Shown: in pieces, positions 8,626 through 18,500 of the stretch
How the letters are laid out: the number at the start of each line of letters is the position of its first letter
Position numbering within the stretch: the stretch's first letter is position 1
Origin: Rickettsiales bacterium UBA4311
GTDB taxonomy: Bacteria > Pseudomonadota > Alphaproteobacteria > Rickettsiales > Deianiraeaceae
Length of the DNA: 64,000 nucleotides
NCBI GenBank assembly: GCA_002394665.1
Contig: DGUL01000001.1
Coordinates: forward strand, 53,281-117,280
Direction: 5' to 3'
Translations under genes and position numbers: made by a program
The notes under the pieces: model-generated
What the model was told of the DNA's origin: nothing
The model's database searches: none
What the model saw: the letters and a program-made list of their open reading frames with translations, nothing else

Positions 8626-10956
8626 CTACTTTTGCAATTTCACCCGCTCATCAACTCTTCTTGCAAACTCGTCAAATTCAACACTAACATTTTTATTCTC
8701 CCCAAACTTCCTGACCGATAATGTGCCATCCTCTATTTCTTTTTTTCCAATAGTGATGATATACGGAATTTTCATCTCACTATGCTTTCTAACTTTATAA
8801 GACACCGTTTCTCCGCTTACATCGCACTCGCAACGAATACCTGCCTCTTGCAACTTTTTTGTCGTTTCCTCAACTTGCTTGTCAAACTCGTTTGAAACAC
8901 CAATGACAACCGCCTGAACTGGTGCAAGCCATAATGGCAATGCTCCTGCGTGGTTTTCAATAAGTATAGCAATAAACCTCTCAAAAGACCCAAAAACAGC
9001 ACGATGCAACATTACTGGTGCTTTTTTTGTGCCATCCTCGTCCGTATATTCTGCTCCCAATCGTTGTCCCAAGTTGAAATCAACTTGAAAAGTTCCGCAT
9101 TGCCATTCACGCCCTATTGCATCGCGAAGTGTAAATTCCAGTTTTGGGCCATAAAATGCACCTTCTCCTTTGTTTAATTCCATTTCAATACCCATTTCTT
9201 CCATTGGCTCGCGAAGTGCTTTTTCCGCTTTGTCCCACAATTCATCGCTTCCAACTCTCATTTCTGGGCGATCGCTGAATTTAACTTTAATATCCGTAAA
9301 GCCAAAATCATCATAAACCTCTTTTAATAAATCGTAAAATGCCTTGCATTCACTTGATATTTGGTCTTCGCTACAAAAAATATGTGCATCGTCTTGGACG
9401 AACCCGCGAACACGCATCAATCCGTGCAACGAACCGCTTGGTTCGTATCTATGACATTTGCCGAACTCCGCCATACGAATTGGCAAATCACGATAACTCC
9501 TAATTTTATTTTTGAAAATCTCCACGTGGCAAGGACAATTCATTGGTTTTATCGCAAAATCCATATCTTCATCGTCAATTCGGGTGATAAACATATGCTC
9601 GCGGTATTTCGCCCAATGTCCCGACTTTTCCCACAAAGTTTTTGACACAATCTGCGGAGTTTTAACCTCAATATATCCGTGTTTTTGCAACTTTTTTCGC
9701 ATATAATTTTGAATAATCGTGTATAAAGTCCAGCCTCTTGGATGCCAAAAACAACAACCTGGTGCTTCCTCTTGCAAGTGGAAAAAATCCAGTTTTTGTC
9801 CCAACTTGCGGTGATCTCTTTTTTCTGCCTCTTCAAGCATTGTTAAATAATCATCCAACTCTTTTTGCGAAGTCCAACAAGTCCCATAAACTCTTTGCAA
9901 CATTACATTTTTGCTATCTCCTCGCCAATATGCTCCGGCGACTTTCATCAACTTAAAATACTTCAAAAACCCAGTGCTTGGCACGTGAGGGCCACGGCAT
10001 AGGTCGGTGAAAGAGCCTTGGGTGTAGGTGGTGATTTGTTGATCAGTGATATAACTTTGAAATATTTTTCTTTTTTCTTGATTATATGTTATTACAAAAT
10101 AATCCAGTATAAAATCTCTATAAATTACTTCTGATGATATTGTTTTTTTGAACGTTTCAAATTCACTTTTTGTTTCAGATCTTTTATTACAAAGATAATT
10201 ATAAATTTTTTCATAAGTTTTGTTTAAATAATTATAAAAATCTTTTTTATCATTTGATCTGATTTTTTCATAAATATATTTACAAAAGTTGTTATCATTT
10301 TTAATTATATAATCAGGAACAACAAATTGTGTTTTGTCTTTAATATTTTTTATTACACTTTTATCAAAAGCATTAAGGTTGTCTTCATTTGCATCATCAA
10401 ATGCGTTTTTTAAAAACTTGACAAACTTATCATCCAACTTCTCACCCAACAACTCCACCTTATATTTCTCCCCTTGCTTATCAAAAAACTCAATCGCTTC
10501 TTCTTTTGTTGTTTCTTTTCTACTAACCTCAAAATCCTTCTCTGCTAACTCGTGCATTTTTTTCTCAATTTTTTGGAAATCTTCAGTGGTGATTTTTGTG
10601 CCGTCAGTCAATTCAAAGTCATAATAAAACCCGTTTTCAACTTCGGGGCCAAAACCAAAATGCACCTTATCGCCGTATAATTCTCTCATTGCTTGGGCGA
10701 ACAAGTGAGCACAAGAATGTCTCATTGTATCAAGCAAAAGTTGTTTGTCTTTTGTGTCTTTCGTATCAAGAGTTATAATCTTCAAACTACAATCCTCCGT
10801 CAATTTCCTTGACAAGTCAACCACTTTGTCATCAACCACGGCAATGACTGCTTTTTTCGCCAAAAAAGGGAGATGTTTTTTAACTATTTCCAAAATCGTT
10901 TCCTTGTCCTCAAAATTTAAAATCTTACCATCAGGCAAAACGACTTTTTTTTCCAT
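8626..10956 (-). CDS. thrS: Threonyl-tRNA synthetase with an internal insertion
   Basis: Charges tRNA-Thr. From ATG 10956 it is about 776 aa, against about 640 for the family. Domains in order are: TGS domain (VVLPDGKILNF), editing domain (RHSCAHLFAQA), class II core (GHWAKYREHMFI; KPMNCPCHVEIF; RVRGFVQDDAHIFC), and anticodon-binding domain (FGENKNVSV). The sequence is alphaproteobacterial in type (PRGWTLY region). The excess length is an insertion of about 130 residues inside the editing domain, between KYKVELLGEKL and YTQGSFTDLCRGPH (about 10041-10430), in frame and even more AT-rich than its surroundings. The catalytic motifs are intact, so the enzyme is probably active. The frame is open 14 codons upstream of ATG. 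The 3' end is duplicated downstream. Confidence 0.95.
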   Translation of the reverse strand: MEKKVVLPDGKILNFEDKETILEIVKKHLPFLAKKAVIAVVDDKVVDLSRKLTEDCSLKIITLDTKDTKDKQLLLDTMRHSCAHLFAQAMRELYGDKVHFGFGPEVENGFYYDFELTDGTKITTEDFQKIEKKMHELAEKDFEVSRKETTKEEAIEFFDKQGEKYKVELLGEKLDDKFVKFLKNAFDDANEDNLNAFDKSVIKNIKDKTQFVVPDYIIKNDNNFCKYIYEKIRSNDKKDFYNYLNKTYEKIYNYLCNKRSETKSEFETFKKTISSEVIYRDFILDYFVITYNQEKRKIFQSYITDQQITTYTQGSFTDLCRGPHVPSTGFLKYFKLMKVAGAYWRGDSKNVMLQRVYGTCWTSQKELDDYLTMLEEAEKRDHRKLGQKLDFFHLQEEAPGCCFWHPRGWTLYTIIQNYMRKKLQKHGYIEVKTPQIVSKTLWEKSGHWAKYREHMFITRIDDEDMDFAIKPMNCPCHVEIFKNKIRSYRDLPIRMAEFGKCHRYEPSGSLHGLMRVRGFVQDDAHIFCSEDQISSECKAFYDLLKEVYDDFGFTDIKVKFSDRPEMRVGSDELWDKAEKALREPMEEMGIEMELNKGEGAFYGPKLEFTLRDAIGREWQCGTFQVDFNLGQRLGAEYTDEDGTKKAPVMLHRAVFGSFERFIAILIENHAGALPLWLAPVQAVVIGVSNEFDKQVEETTKKLQEAGIRCECDVSGETVSYKVRKHSEMKIPYIITIGKKEIEDGTLSVRKFGENKNVSVEFDEFARRVDERVKLQK

Positions 10957-11008
10957 TTTCGCTTCAGCGAAGATTTTTTTTTCAAACCAAAAAGTCAAAT
11001 TAAAAAAT

Positions 11009-11036
11009 TTGGATAAAAAAAAAAAAACTGTAACAT
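11009..11036 (+). promoter_or_regulatory. Poly-A spacer promoter of family gene 3
   Basis: -35-like TTGGAT (11009-11014), then a 16-base spacer of A13 plus CTG (A-run 11015-11027), then -10-like TAACAT (11031-11036), with ATG 13 bases later at 11050. The hexamers are only moderate matches; the identical geometry at the sister gene at 15589 supports the call. Confidence 0.5.
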
Positions 11037-11049
11037 TATGTAAAAGTTT

Positions 11050-14000
11050 ATGTCAGCAAACCCAAACCAAAAAAAAGTATTATTCGAACGTGAACTTGAG
11101 AATGCCATTATAAAATTTGACTTCAACGGAAAAACAGAGAAGATCAAACTCATACGCGACGGCGAAAAATTACTTTTGGTAGCAAGTAACAATTCTGGTG
11201 ACGTTGCGTTACGACTAGAGGAATTTTTTCAAGAAAACGACAAACAGGCACTAAAACCAGCAAACGAACAAGACGAACATGTGGAAATCAAACTTTCGTC
11301 ACTACAATATCAACGTATCGTCGATGCGTTAAAAAAAGATTTTGGTATAGAAACAACGACAAACATTAACTTCAATCTTGATAGCCCGGTAGACTTCAAA
11401 AATCTTAAGTTTAAGGCTACAAAAACAATAACTGTACCAACATCAATGTTGACAATGACAATAAACGATAAAAGCTATTATCTTATAGCATACAAACCTT
11501 TTTACAATAAAAATAAAAACAATAATGATGAAATATCTTTCATAAAATATGATGTTATAGAAAAAGAGACTGGAGAACGTTACATCTACGAATATAGCCC
11601 TAAGAAACCAAATGTACATACTAACGTGGAGCATCTTGCTGACGACATGTATAAAATGACGCTCTCTGAAAACGAAAACTTTTTTTTAAAAGAAATTAGC
11701 AAAAATGACAAAGATTTTATTAAGCTCCACAATGTTGGCCTAATAAAAAACTTTGATGGACATAATATTAACGCTTACACAACACGAATACTCGATTTCA
11801 AAAATATCCAGCTATCTAATCCTAAAAAAAATTATGTTTATAAAAATACAATCAGTTTAAATAAAGCGAGAGATACAGAAGAGACATTGATATTTCAAAA
11901 TGAAGGAAATCAGCAACAAAAGGTTAATTACACTTCTATAGTAGAATCATCCATTACAAAACAAGCTCTTATCTTCGTTCCAAGTAAAGGTATTTATTTA
12001 TTGAATAAGACAACAAAAAAAGCGACACAAATTATTGACGCAACCAAAATTAAAGGGCCAATTGATCTGGAAGATGAGCGTATTATTGTGCTTGACAGCG
12101 GTGACCAAATATCTAATATGCAAATAGACGATATAAATAAACGGCTTTTGGACGGGCAAAGCAATATTACTTTGAAGGCCAACAACAAAGGAATCTCAGA
12201 AGCAACGTTCGTTTGCAAGAAGTTTTCATGTACACCAATAGACAACGACCGATGGTTTATACCAGATTTCTGTGCAACATGCAGCAAACTTTCTGACAAA
12301 GAATACGTAATAACTGGCCATAATGGTCAAGTTTTATGCATAATCGACCGAGGTCCGGACGAAAACAATTTCATTATGGTTCCGGCACACATTGCAAACA
12401 CTCTTACAAAGACTGACGATGCGACGAAAGAAAGATTTTATCTCGCATCAACATTGAGCGATTATCAAGCAAACGGTCTTATAGACGATAATGACGGCGA
12501 AATAACATTAATGAATAAATACACACTGAAGTTAACGCACAATAACGAATATGTAAGTAGCAAAGAGATAGATAAATTAAACGAAGCATTAAAAGCAGAA
12601 AACCAAAGACTAATATACAATGACGGTGCATTTAAATTAAAACACACATTAAAACAGATAGACGAAAACAGCATCACCAATAATTATGTACTTTTAAAGA
12701 ACGACAAATGTTTCATCGTTCAAGGCAATGAAGGCGACGAGTTTATAAGAATAGCACAACCATATGATAACGTTCTCTACACGGCGATGAAAACAGGTGG
12801 AGGCGAATATAAAATAATTGGCCAACAGACCGTTAAAGGAAGCCAAGTAGTGATGTTTGATGATGAGTATTATCCTTCTTTCGAAGGAGAATTGCAAGAA
12901 ATTACACCTAAAAATTTTCAATCTGTAAACAATGTAGATCCTTTTATTTCAAGTCTTTTAAAACAAGTTACATATAACTTTGTTAACATCGGCAACATCT
13001 TAAAGGAACAACCCATAGATCAAAAAGATCAAATAATCAAAGTTGACAACCAAAGATATTCCACACTTTTGTACCTTAAAAAAGATAAGACAGAATCATT
13101 GGTCGTCGATCATTCTGGACAAGTTTATTATTATAATAGTACCACAGAAACAATAGACGAAGTTGACGAACTTTACTATGACTTCGAAAGTCAAAAGTTA
13201 TACTCTCAAAAAGAGAAAGTAGAAATAGAAGACGGCTGTCAATTGATTTTTAATGGAGACGGAACAGCCAGACTTAATATATTGCTTAGTAAAAATATCA
13301 TGGATAGTGGTGATAATCGCGACACAGTTGCAAAGAGTGGCTTTGCATTTAAGAATCCAACACAAGCAGACCTAGATCATTACCATGTTTTCACCGAAAT
13401 CGACGAAGGTTTTACAAACAGATTGTTTTTGCTTAAAGACATGATTGCAAAAATGGAAAACAAACCATCTGCTGTCAACAATGTTAACAATAACAAAGAA
13501 GTAGAAGAAGATGCTCCTGAGGAGAAGGATTATTGGTATATAAAACAAGACTCAATTAAACCACCTTTTTATATTCACACCATAAAATACATGAAAAACG
13601 GCAAACTCGACGAAGTAAGCGCACTATTTTATAACGACAAATTTGTTAGCTTGGCATATAATATTGACGAAGAATTGCAAGAAAAATATATAGAAATAAA
13701 AGAAAATAACTTTATTGAAGCTGACAAAAAAGGAAATATTCAGCCCAAGTGGTATAGCGCATACACACTACCACATGACGCCACAATCGGTGGCAAAAAT
13801 ATTGACGATGTATTTGCTAAATACAAATACAATCCCAATTTTACCTTTTCTGAAAAAGAAATAGTGAAGGCACCTGGCAAAAAATATAAGCAGATTAAGA
13901 TTGAAGCCATAGACACGCGAGAATTACGAAACTGCTTACAACGAGACAACATCAAATTGGAAAAACTTTACGACAAAAACAATAAATATGTCGGTGAAGT

Positions 14001-15441
14001 TCCCTATGACGGATCGTCTTTTGTTTCTTTGAAGAGTAAACAAGTTCGTGATGATATCGGTAACATTAAATGGTACTATGACGACGACAAAATGTATATA
14101 GGTTACACCAACGGTTTAGGCGAAGACAGACAATTAGGAGAGTTTTCAATTGACGAATATTCTGACAGAGAGTATTTAACTTTAGACACTCATCTAATTA
14201 AACGTGATAAATATCAAGATTTTTGTCAAGCATGCAAAAACAAACTAAACGCTGAACGACAAAGAGAAAACAATATAACAAATAACCTTAGTCAGTTAGA
14301 TGAAGATATATGGAATGGCATCAACGATCTTTCATTAGAACTATTTGATGATAACTTAAAAGTAAAACTTCAACATTGTGGCACCCAACAACAAATAGCA
14401 GATGCCATCAATCAATGGATATACAATCGCGTTACAGACATAGCGTCTCAATTCGCAACACAACACGAAGGCGATGATTTTAATTACATGAATGAGTTCA
14501 ATTCTTGGTTAGATAACCAAAACGATGGTATACATAAAAACATAACAAATAAAAGAAATATACTTACTCAGCGATATCTGCAATCGCTACAAGAACAACA
14601 AAATCAAGAACATGACAATCAAAATCAACAACATCAAGAAAATCAAGATCTACAAAATCAACAAAATCAAGAAAATCAAGAAGGCCAAAATGCACAAGAT
14701 ATGAATAACATTTTAAACAATATCAATGGAGGACAAAACGAAGATGATCAGAACGAAATAGACGACAACGAACATGGACAAGATGGAGAAAACCAATCTG
14801 GACAAAATTACATAAACAACACTCAACGAGGTGGTCCAAATGAAAACATACAAAGTCGAGGGCCTCAAAATTCCATAAGACGAGGTTTCGGTACAGGTGA
14901 TACGGGTATAGGTAGTCGAAGACCAAACAGCGACAATCGAAGAAAGCCATTCTATCAAACACCTGGTTATACTCCAAACATGCCTAAACAGACATCTATT
15001 TCTAAAACGACAGCAAGCCCTGCTTACTATTCTTCGACATCATTATCATCAAACAGTGGCATATACAGCAACAACAGAACGGGCACGCAAAATTCACAAC
15101 AAAATGCGATAAATATAAACACAACGGGAAACAATAGCAATAACAATGAAGGCTCGCAAGAAGAACAGAACACGAACGAACAAGAGGCCCCAACTTGGAC
15201 ACCAACAATCGTATCAGGTACACTTGCTACATTGGGAGCCGGGGCAACAATAGCAATGAAATTTGTACTTGATACAAAAATCGGAACAATAATAGGTGCA
15301 GTTTTCACTGGTGCCTTCGGTATTACAGCGGTAATAACAGGTATTTATACATATAACAAAAAGAGCGAAATAAACAACAACGAAAGTCAAACCTCTCTTG
15401 ACGAAAACAATCAAGAGGCCGCTCCTACAGTTGGTAACTAA
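11050..15441 (+). CDS. Large hairpin-family protein 3
   Basis: 1463-aa protein of unknown function, starting MSANPNQKK. Roughly residues 1-1060 contain many beta-rich segments with repeated turns such as YNDGAFKL and GDGTARLN, suggesting a repetitive beta architecture. About 1065-1160 is helical. About 1180-1370 is an Asn/Gln/Ser/Thr-rich linker with many QNQ units. The hairpin is at about 1382-1438 (SGTLATLGAGATIAMKFVLD, TKIGTIIGAVF, ending TGIYTYNKK), followed by a polar tail. No signal peptide. It is followed after about 150 bases by family gene 4 on the same strand, with its own poly-A promoter, so the two are not a simple operon. Related to 33, 3598 and 15589 mainly through the hairpin. 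Confidence 0.85.
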   Translation: MSANPNQKKVLFERELENAIIKFDFNGKTEKIKLIRDGEKLLLVASNNSGDVALRLEEFFQENDKQALKPANEQDEHVEIKLSSLQYQRIVDALKKDFGIETTTNINFNLDSPVDFKNLKFKATKTITVPTSMLTMTINDKSYYLIAYKPFYNKNKNNNDEISFIKYDVIEKETGERYIYEYSPKKPNVHTNVEHLADDMYKMTLSENENFFLKEISKNDKDFIKLHNVGLIKNFDGHNINAYTTRILDFKNIQLSNPKKNYVYKNTISLNKARDTEETLIFQNEGNQQQKVNYTSIVESSITKQALIFVPSKGIYLLNKTTKKATQIIDATKIKGPIDLEDERIIVLDSGDQISNMQIDDINKRLLDGQSNITLKANNKGISEATFVCKKFSCTPIDNDRWFIPDFCATCSKLSDKEYVITGHNGQVLCIIDRGPDENNFIMVPAHIANTLTKTDDATKERFYLASTLSDYQANGLIDDNDGEITLMNKYTLKLTHNNEYVSSKEIDKLNEALKAENQRLIYNDGAFKLKHTLKQIDENSITNNYVLLKNDKCFIVQGNEGDEFIRIAQPYDNVLYTAMKTGGGEYKIIGQQTVKGSQVVMFDDEYYPSFEGELQEITPKNFQSVNNVDPFISSLLKQVTYNFVNIGNILKEQPIDQKDQIIKVDNQRYSTLLYLKKDKTESLVVDHSGQVYYYNSTTETIDEVDELYYDFESQKLYSQKEKVEIEDGCQLIFNGDGTARLNILLSKNIMDSGDNRDTVAKSGFAFKNPTQADLDHYHVFTEIDEGFTNRLFLLKDMIAKMENKPSAVNNVNNNKEVEEDAPEEKDYWYIKQDSIKPPFYIHTIKYMKNGKLDEVSALFYNDKFVSLAYNIDEELQEKYIEIKENNFIEADKKGNIQPKWYSAYTLPHDATIGGKNIDDVFAKYKYNPNFTFSEKEIVKAPGKKYKQIKIEAIDTRELRNCLQRDNIKLEKLYDKNNKYVGEVPYDGSSFVSLKSKQVRDDIGNIKWYYDDDKMYIGYTNGLGEDRQLGEFSIDEYSDREYLTLDTHLIKRDKYQDFCQACKNKLNAERQRENNITNNLSQLDEDIWNGINDLSLELFDDNLKVKLQHCGTQQQIADAINQWIYNRVTDIASQFATQHEGDDFNYMNEFNSWLDNQNDGIHKNITNKRNILTQRYLQSLQEQQNQEHDNQNQQHQENQDLQNQQNQENQEGQNAQDMNNILNNINGGQNEDDQNEIDDNEHGQDGENQSGQNYINNTQRGGPNENIQSRGPQNSIRRGFGTGDTGIGSRRPNSDNRRKPFYQTPGYTPNMPKQTSISKTTASPAYYSSTSLSSNSGIYSNNRTGTQNSQQNAININTTGNNSNNNEGSQEEQNTNEQEAPTWTPTIVSGTLATLGAGATIAMKFVLDTKIGTIIGAVFTGAFGITAVITGIYTYNKKSEINNNESQTSLDENNQEAAPTVGN

Positions 15442-15546
15442 GAAAAACACGAAAAAAACAATTCTTCGTTATTTACAGCCTACACGTTTTAAGTCGCACT
15501 CCATTTGCAGATCTTTTCTTGCCAAAAGAAAATAAAAAAAAAAAAA

Positions 15547-15575
15547 ATGACACAAAAAAAAAAAAACTTTATAAT
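15547..15575 (+). promoter_or_regulatory. Poly-A spacer promoter of family gene 4
   Basis: -35-like ATGACA (15547-15552; five of six bases match TTGACA), a 17-base spacer holding A13 (15554-15566), a perfect -10 TATAAT (15570-15575), then 13 bases to ATG 15589. This is the clearest of the set. It implies the ATG at 15547 belongs to the promoter rather than being the start codon. A second A-run lies just upstream of it. Confidence 0.65.
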
Positions 15576-15588
15576 AAAGCAACTAACT

Positions 15589-18500
15589 ATGAGTGCAATG
15601 AACCCAGGAGCAGAAGAAGCAGGAGCAGGAGCAGGAGCAGGAATGGGTGGACCACACGTAGGACCAGTGCCACCCGTAGGATTAGGAGCAAACGGACCAG
15701 TACCACAGCCACTGAAAAAGCCACTCAAAAAAATCACAGCAGCTGAAGATGTAGGTAAAATAAATGTAGCAAAAATTAATAACATAATTGGTGGTGGTGA
15801 AGATCAACTTGAAGTTAATGTATCAGATTGTCCTGCCGCAGACGTAGAAAATGACAATATAAAATTGATTAAAAAATGTGGCGAATATGCCCTTATCTAT
15901 GTTAAAAAAGGAGAACAAATACAGGATAAAAATAAGCCAGCAAAGACAATAAATGAAAATGGTTTGTATTGGGTTAAATTAAATGAAAGTGGAGAAATTA
16001 AATCCCATGTCGCTAATAACGGCAACGGTCTGGAACATCATCAAAACTTCACATTTAAAACAACAAAAAGTACTTATTGGAGGTACTTGCAAAGCGGAAA
16101 CAAAGGCCCACAAATTAGTTTTAAGTTCGCCAATGGAAACCCAACAATCTCAACATCATCATCGTTGCCTTTAGTGATCACAAAAAACAATTACCCGAAA
16201 GAGAACGGCGATGACATAAAAAATCTTGCATTACAAAATTTTTTCAAACCTATAAACAGCACGTATAAATTACTTTATACAAACAATGATGTTATAATAT
16301 ACGCACAAAACGACACAGACGAACTGTCAGTTGCAACAATCAATATCCAAGGAAAAGTCGTTCATGCTAAAGCTCCAAATTTATCAGCACAACATTTCAA
16401 CGGAGGCAAAGCCGACGAAGAAAGATTTTTCGCCTGTCCATTAGAAAACGACGGCAAGCTTGCCTTAGATATAGTCAACGAAGCTTTGTTAAACGCTCAA
16501 TCCTACGATAATAATATTCCAGCCGCCAATCCGCAAAACAAATTCCCAGTCATCATTGGGAAAGACATGAAACCTAAAATTTGTTGTCATGCGGAACAGC
16601 AGAAAATTGCAAATAACGGCCATTATATTAGAAAAATGTCTTCTAACAACTACAACACCAGACTAAGGAGCCCAACTAGTTATATTGATAATAGTAATGG
16701 CGTTTTAACATTTCGAATAAACATGGATCTTACAAGCGACACATATCAAACTGACTCAAACAACATGATTTCCTTCCCCATAACATATGATCCAAAAATA
16801 AAACATCACGTTTTCGACGACGGCTTCAACACAATTAAAACAAACTTGGCAGCCAAAGGATTTTGCTTCGATAAAAATTTTGTTATTCACAAAGGTTTTA
16901 AAATGCCGGACCCATCGCAAACAATAACCTCAAACCAAGGACAAGCAACAATTGCTTACAAAATTACAAAAGACTTATTAATAGCTAAGGATAACGTCAG
17001 CGGACAACTTTTTCTATACGAGAAGGTTTCAGGCCAGCCCACACCATATCAGCGACAAGAAAACCTTCAGGGAACGCTTTCCGTCGATGGAGAACATTTT
17101 TGGCTATCAAATAACCCAGCTGACAACTATCTGAATGCAGTAAATGCAAACGGACTTCACGACATCCAAAAAATTAATTACAGATTAAACCAAATGATGA
17201 TAGCCAATGGTGGAAGCGAGCCCTTTGAAATTGACCAAGACCTCAAAATCACAATAAAAAAATCAGGCATCAATGTCATTGATAGTAATCCAGAGTTCTT
17301 CATTAACGAATCGCCAAGCTTGCCGACTCAATATAGTTATTACCTCCCAACAGATAATGTTACTCAGCTATTAAAAACAATCAACGTAGTAAAAATGGCT
17401 TCAATAAATAACGCATTTGATATTGTTTTTGATGCAGACAACCCAGATAATGTATTCTTAGAAGAAAAACGACATAATTCCTTGCCGAATAGTTGCATAA
17501 AACACAATATCCATTTTTTAACTAAAGTCGACGGAGTAAAAGTAAAAAAAATTACATTACCAAACAACAAAACAGTATTTGTATTAGTTGATAACGACGG
17601 ACACAGCCGATTGAATGTTTGGAACAACATAAAACTAGCATCGAAGGATTTTGCTTGTGAACTCCAAGTAGATGCAACCACTCATAAAATATCGGCCTCC
17701 AAGCAGCAAAACACTGACAAAAAAATTTTTATATCGCCAAAGCAAAAAAATGTCACTTCGTTTTCCGTAGGAGAAGGTGACAAAGAACAAAAACTTTTCT
17801 TGCAAACACCACCAAAGAGTCCACATGAAAAGATCGAGCTTCACTACCAAGATGGCAGTCAGCCAAAACAAAAACTACAAAATATACACTACCAAAACGG
17901 TGCTATAATATCCAGTAATGCAAACACGATTAATAATATTTTAGGCATCAATGGTGCTCATTTTCGGATAGGCCAGGATGGAAAGATTGGGTATCTCGTG
18001 GAGATTGGCAATAATTGTACTCTTGATGGACGGATAGTAAAATCAGACCTCAATAGCAATAAATTAAAAATCGGAACAGACGAATATACGTTGCCTGCAG
18101 ACACAAAGCATGATACGTTAAATAAAACAATTACAATTCCTTTTGGCGCAGATGGAAAATTGCCAGTAATAAAGATCGGACAACACCATTTTTGCCCTGA
18201 ATTAGACAATCCGTTTACAACAAAAATTAATATCCATCAAAATATATTAAACGACAATGAACTTAGTGCTATCGCTACGCAGCTTAAAGTGGACAAGAAT
18301 CAGTTGCAGCCAATACAAGTAGTAAATACAACTGCAAACAACAACGGGGATACGTTTAAGAATATCCTCGTATACAACACCTTTGATCAACAATTGCACA
18401 TTGTCAATATGGAAAAACCGCATGACTCCGAACAATATACAACTTGCACAGTCCGGGCAACATTGAACGTTTGTTGTGAACAGAAAAACGGTAGTTCAGG

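Noticed and set aside
10041..10430. Intein in thrS
   Set aside because: The insertion lacks the Cys/Ser first residue and the terminal His-Asn plus nucleophile required for splicing.
14581..14760. Tandem DNA repeat in family gene 3
   Set aside because: The CAAAATCAA-like units encode a degenerate Asn/Gln linker with irregular period; treated as protein low complexity, not a separate repeat element.
15505..15588. Longer N-terminus for family protein 4 starting at 15505 or ATG 15547
   Set aside because: The segment is lysine codons from A-runs and contains a well-formed promoter with TATAAT at 15570; ATG 15589 fits the sister gene start.
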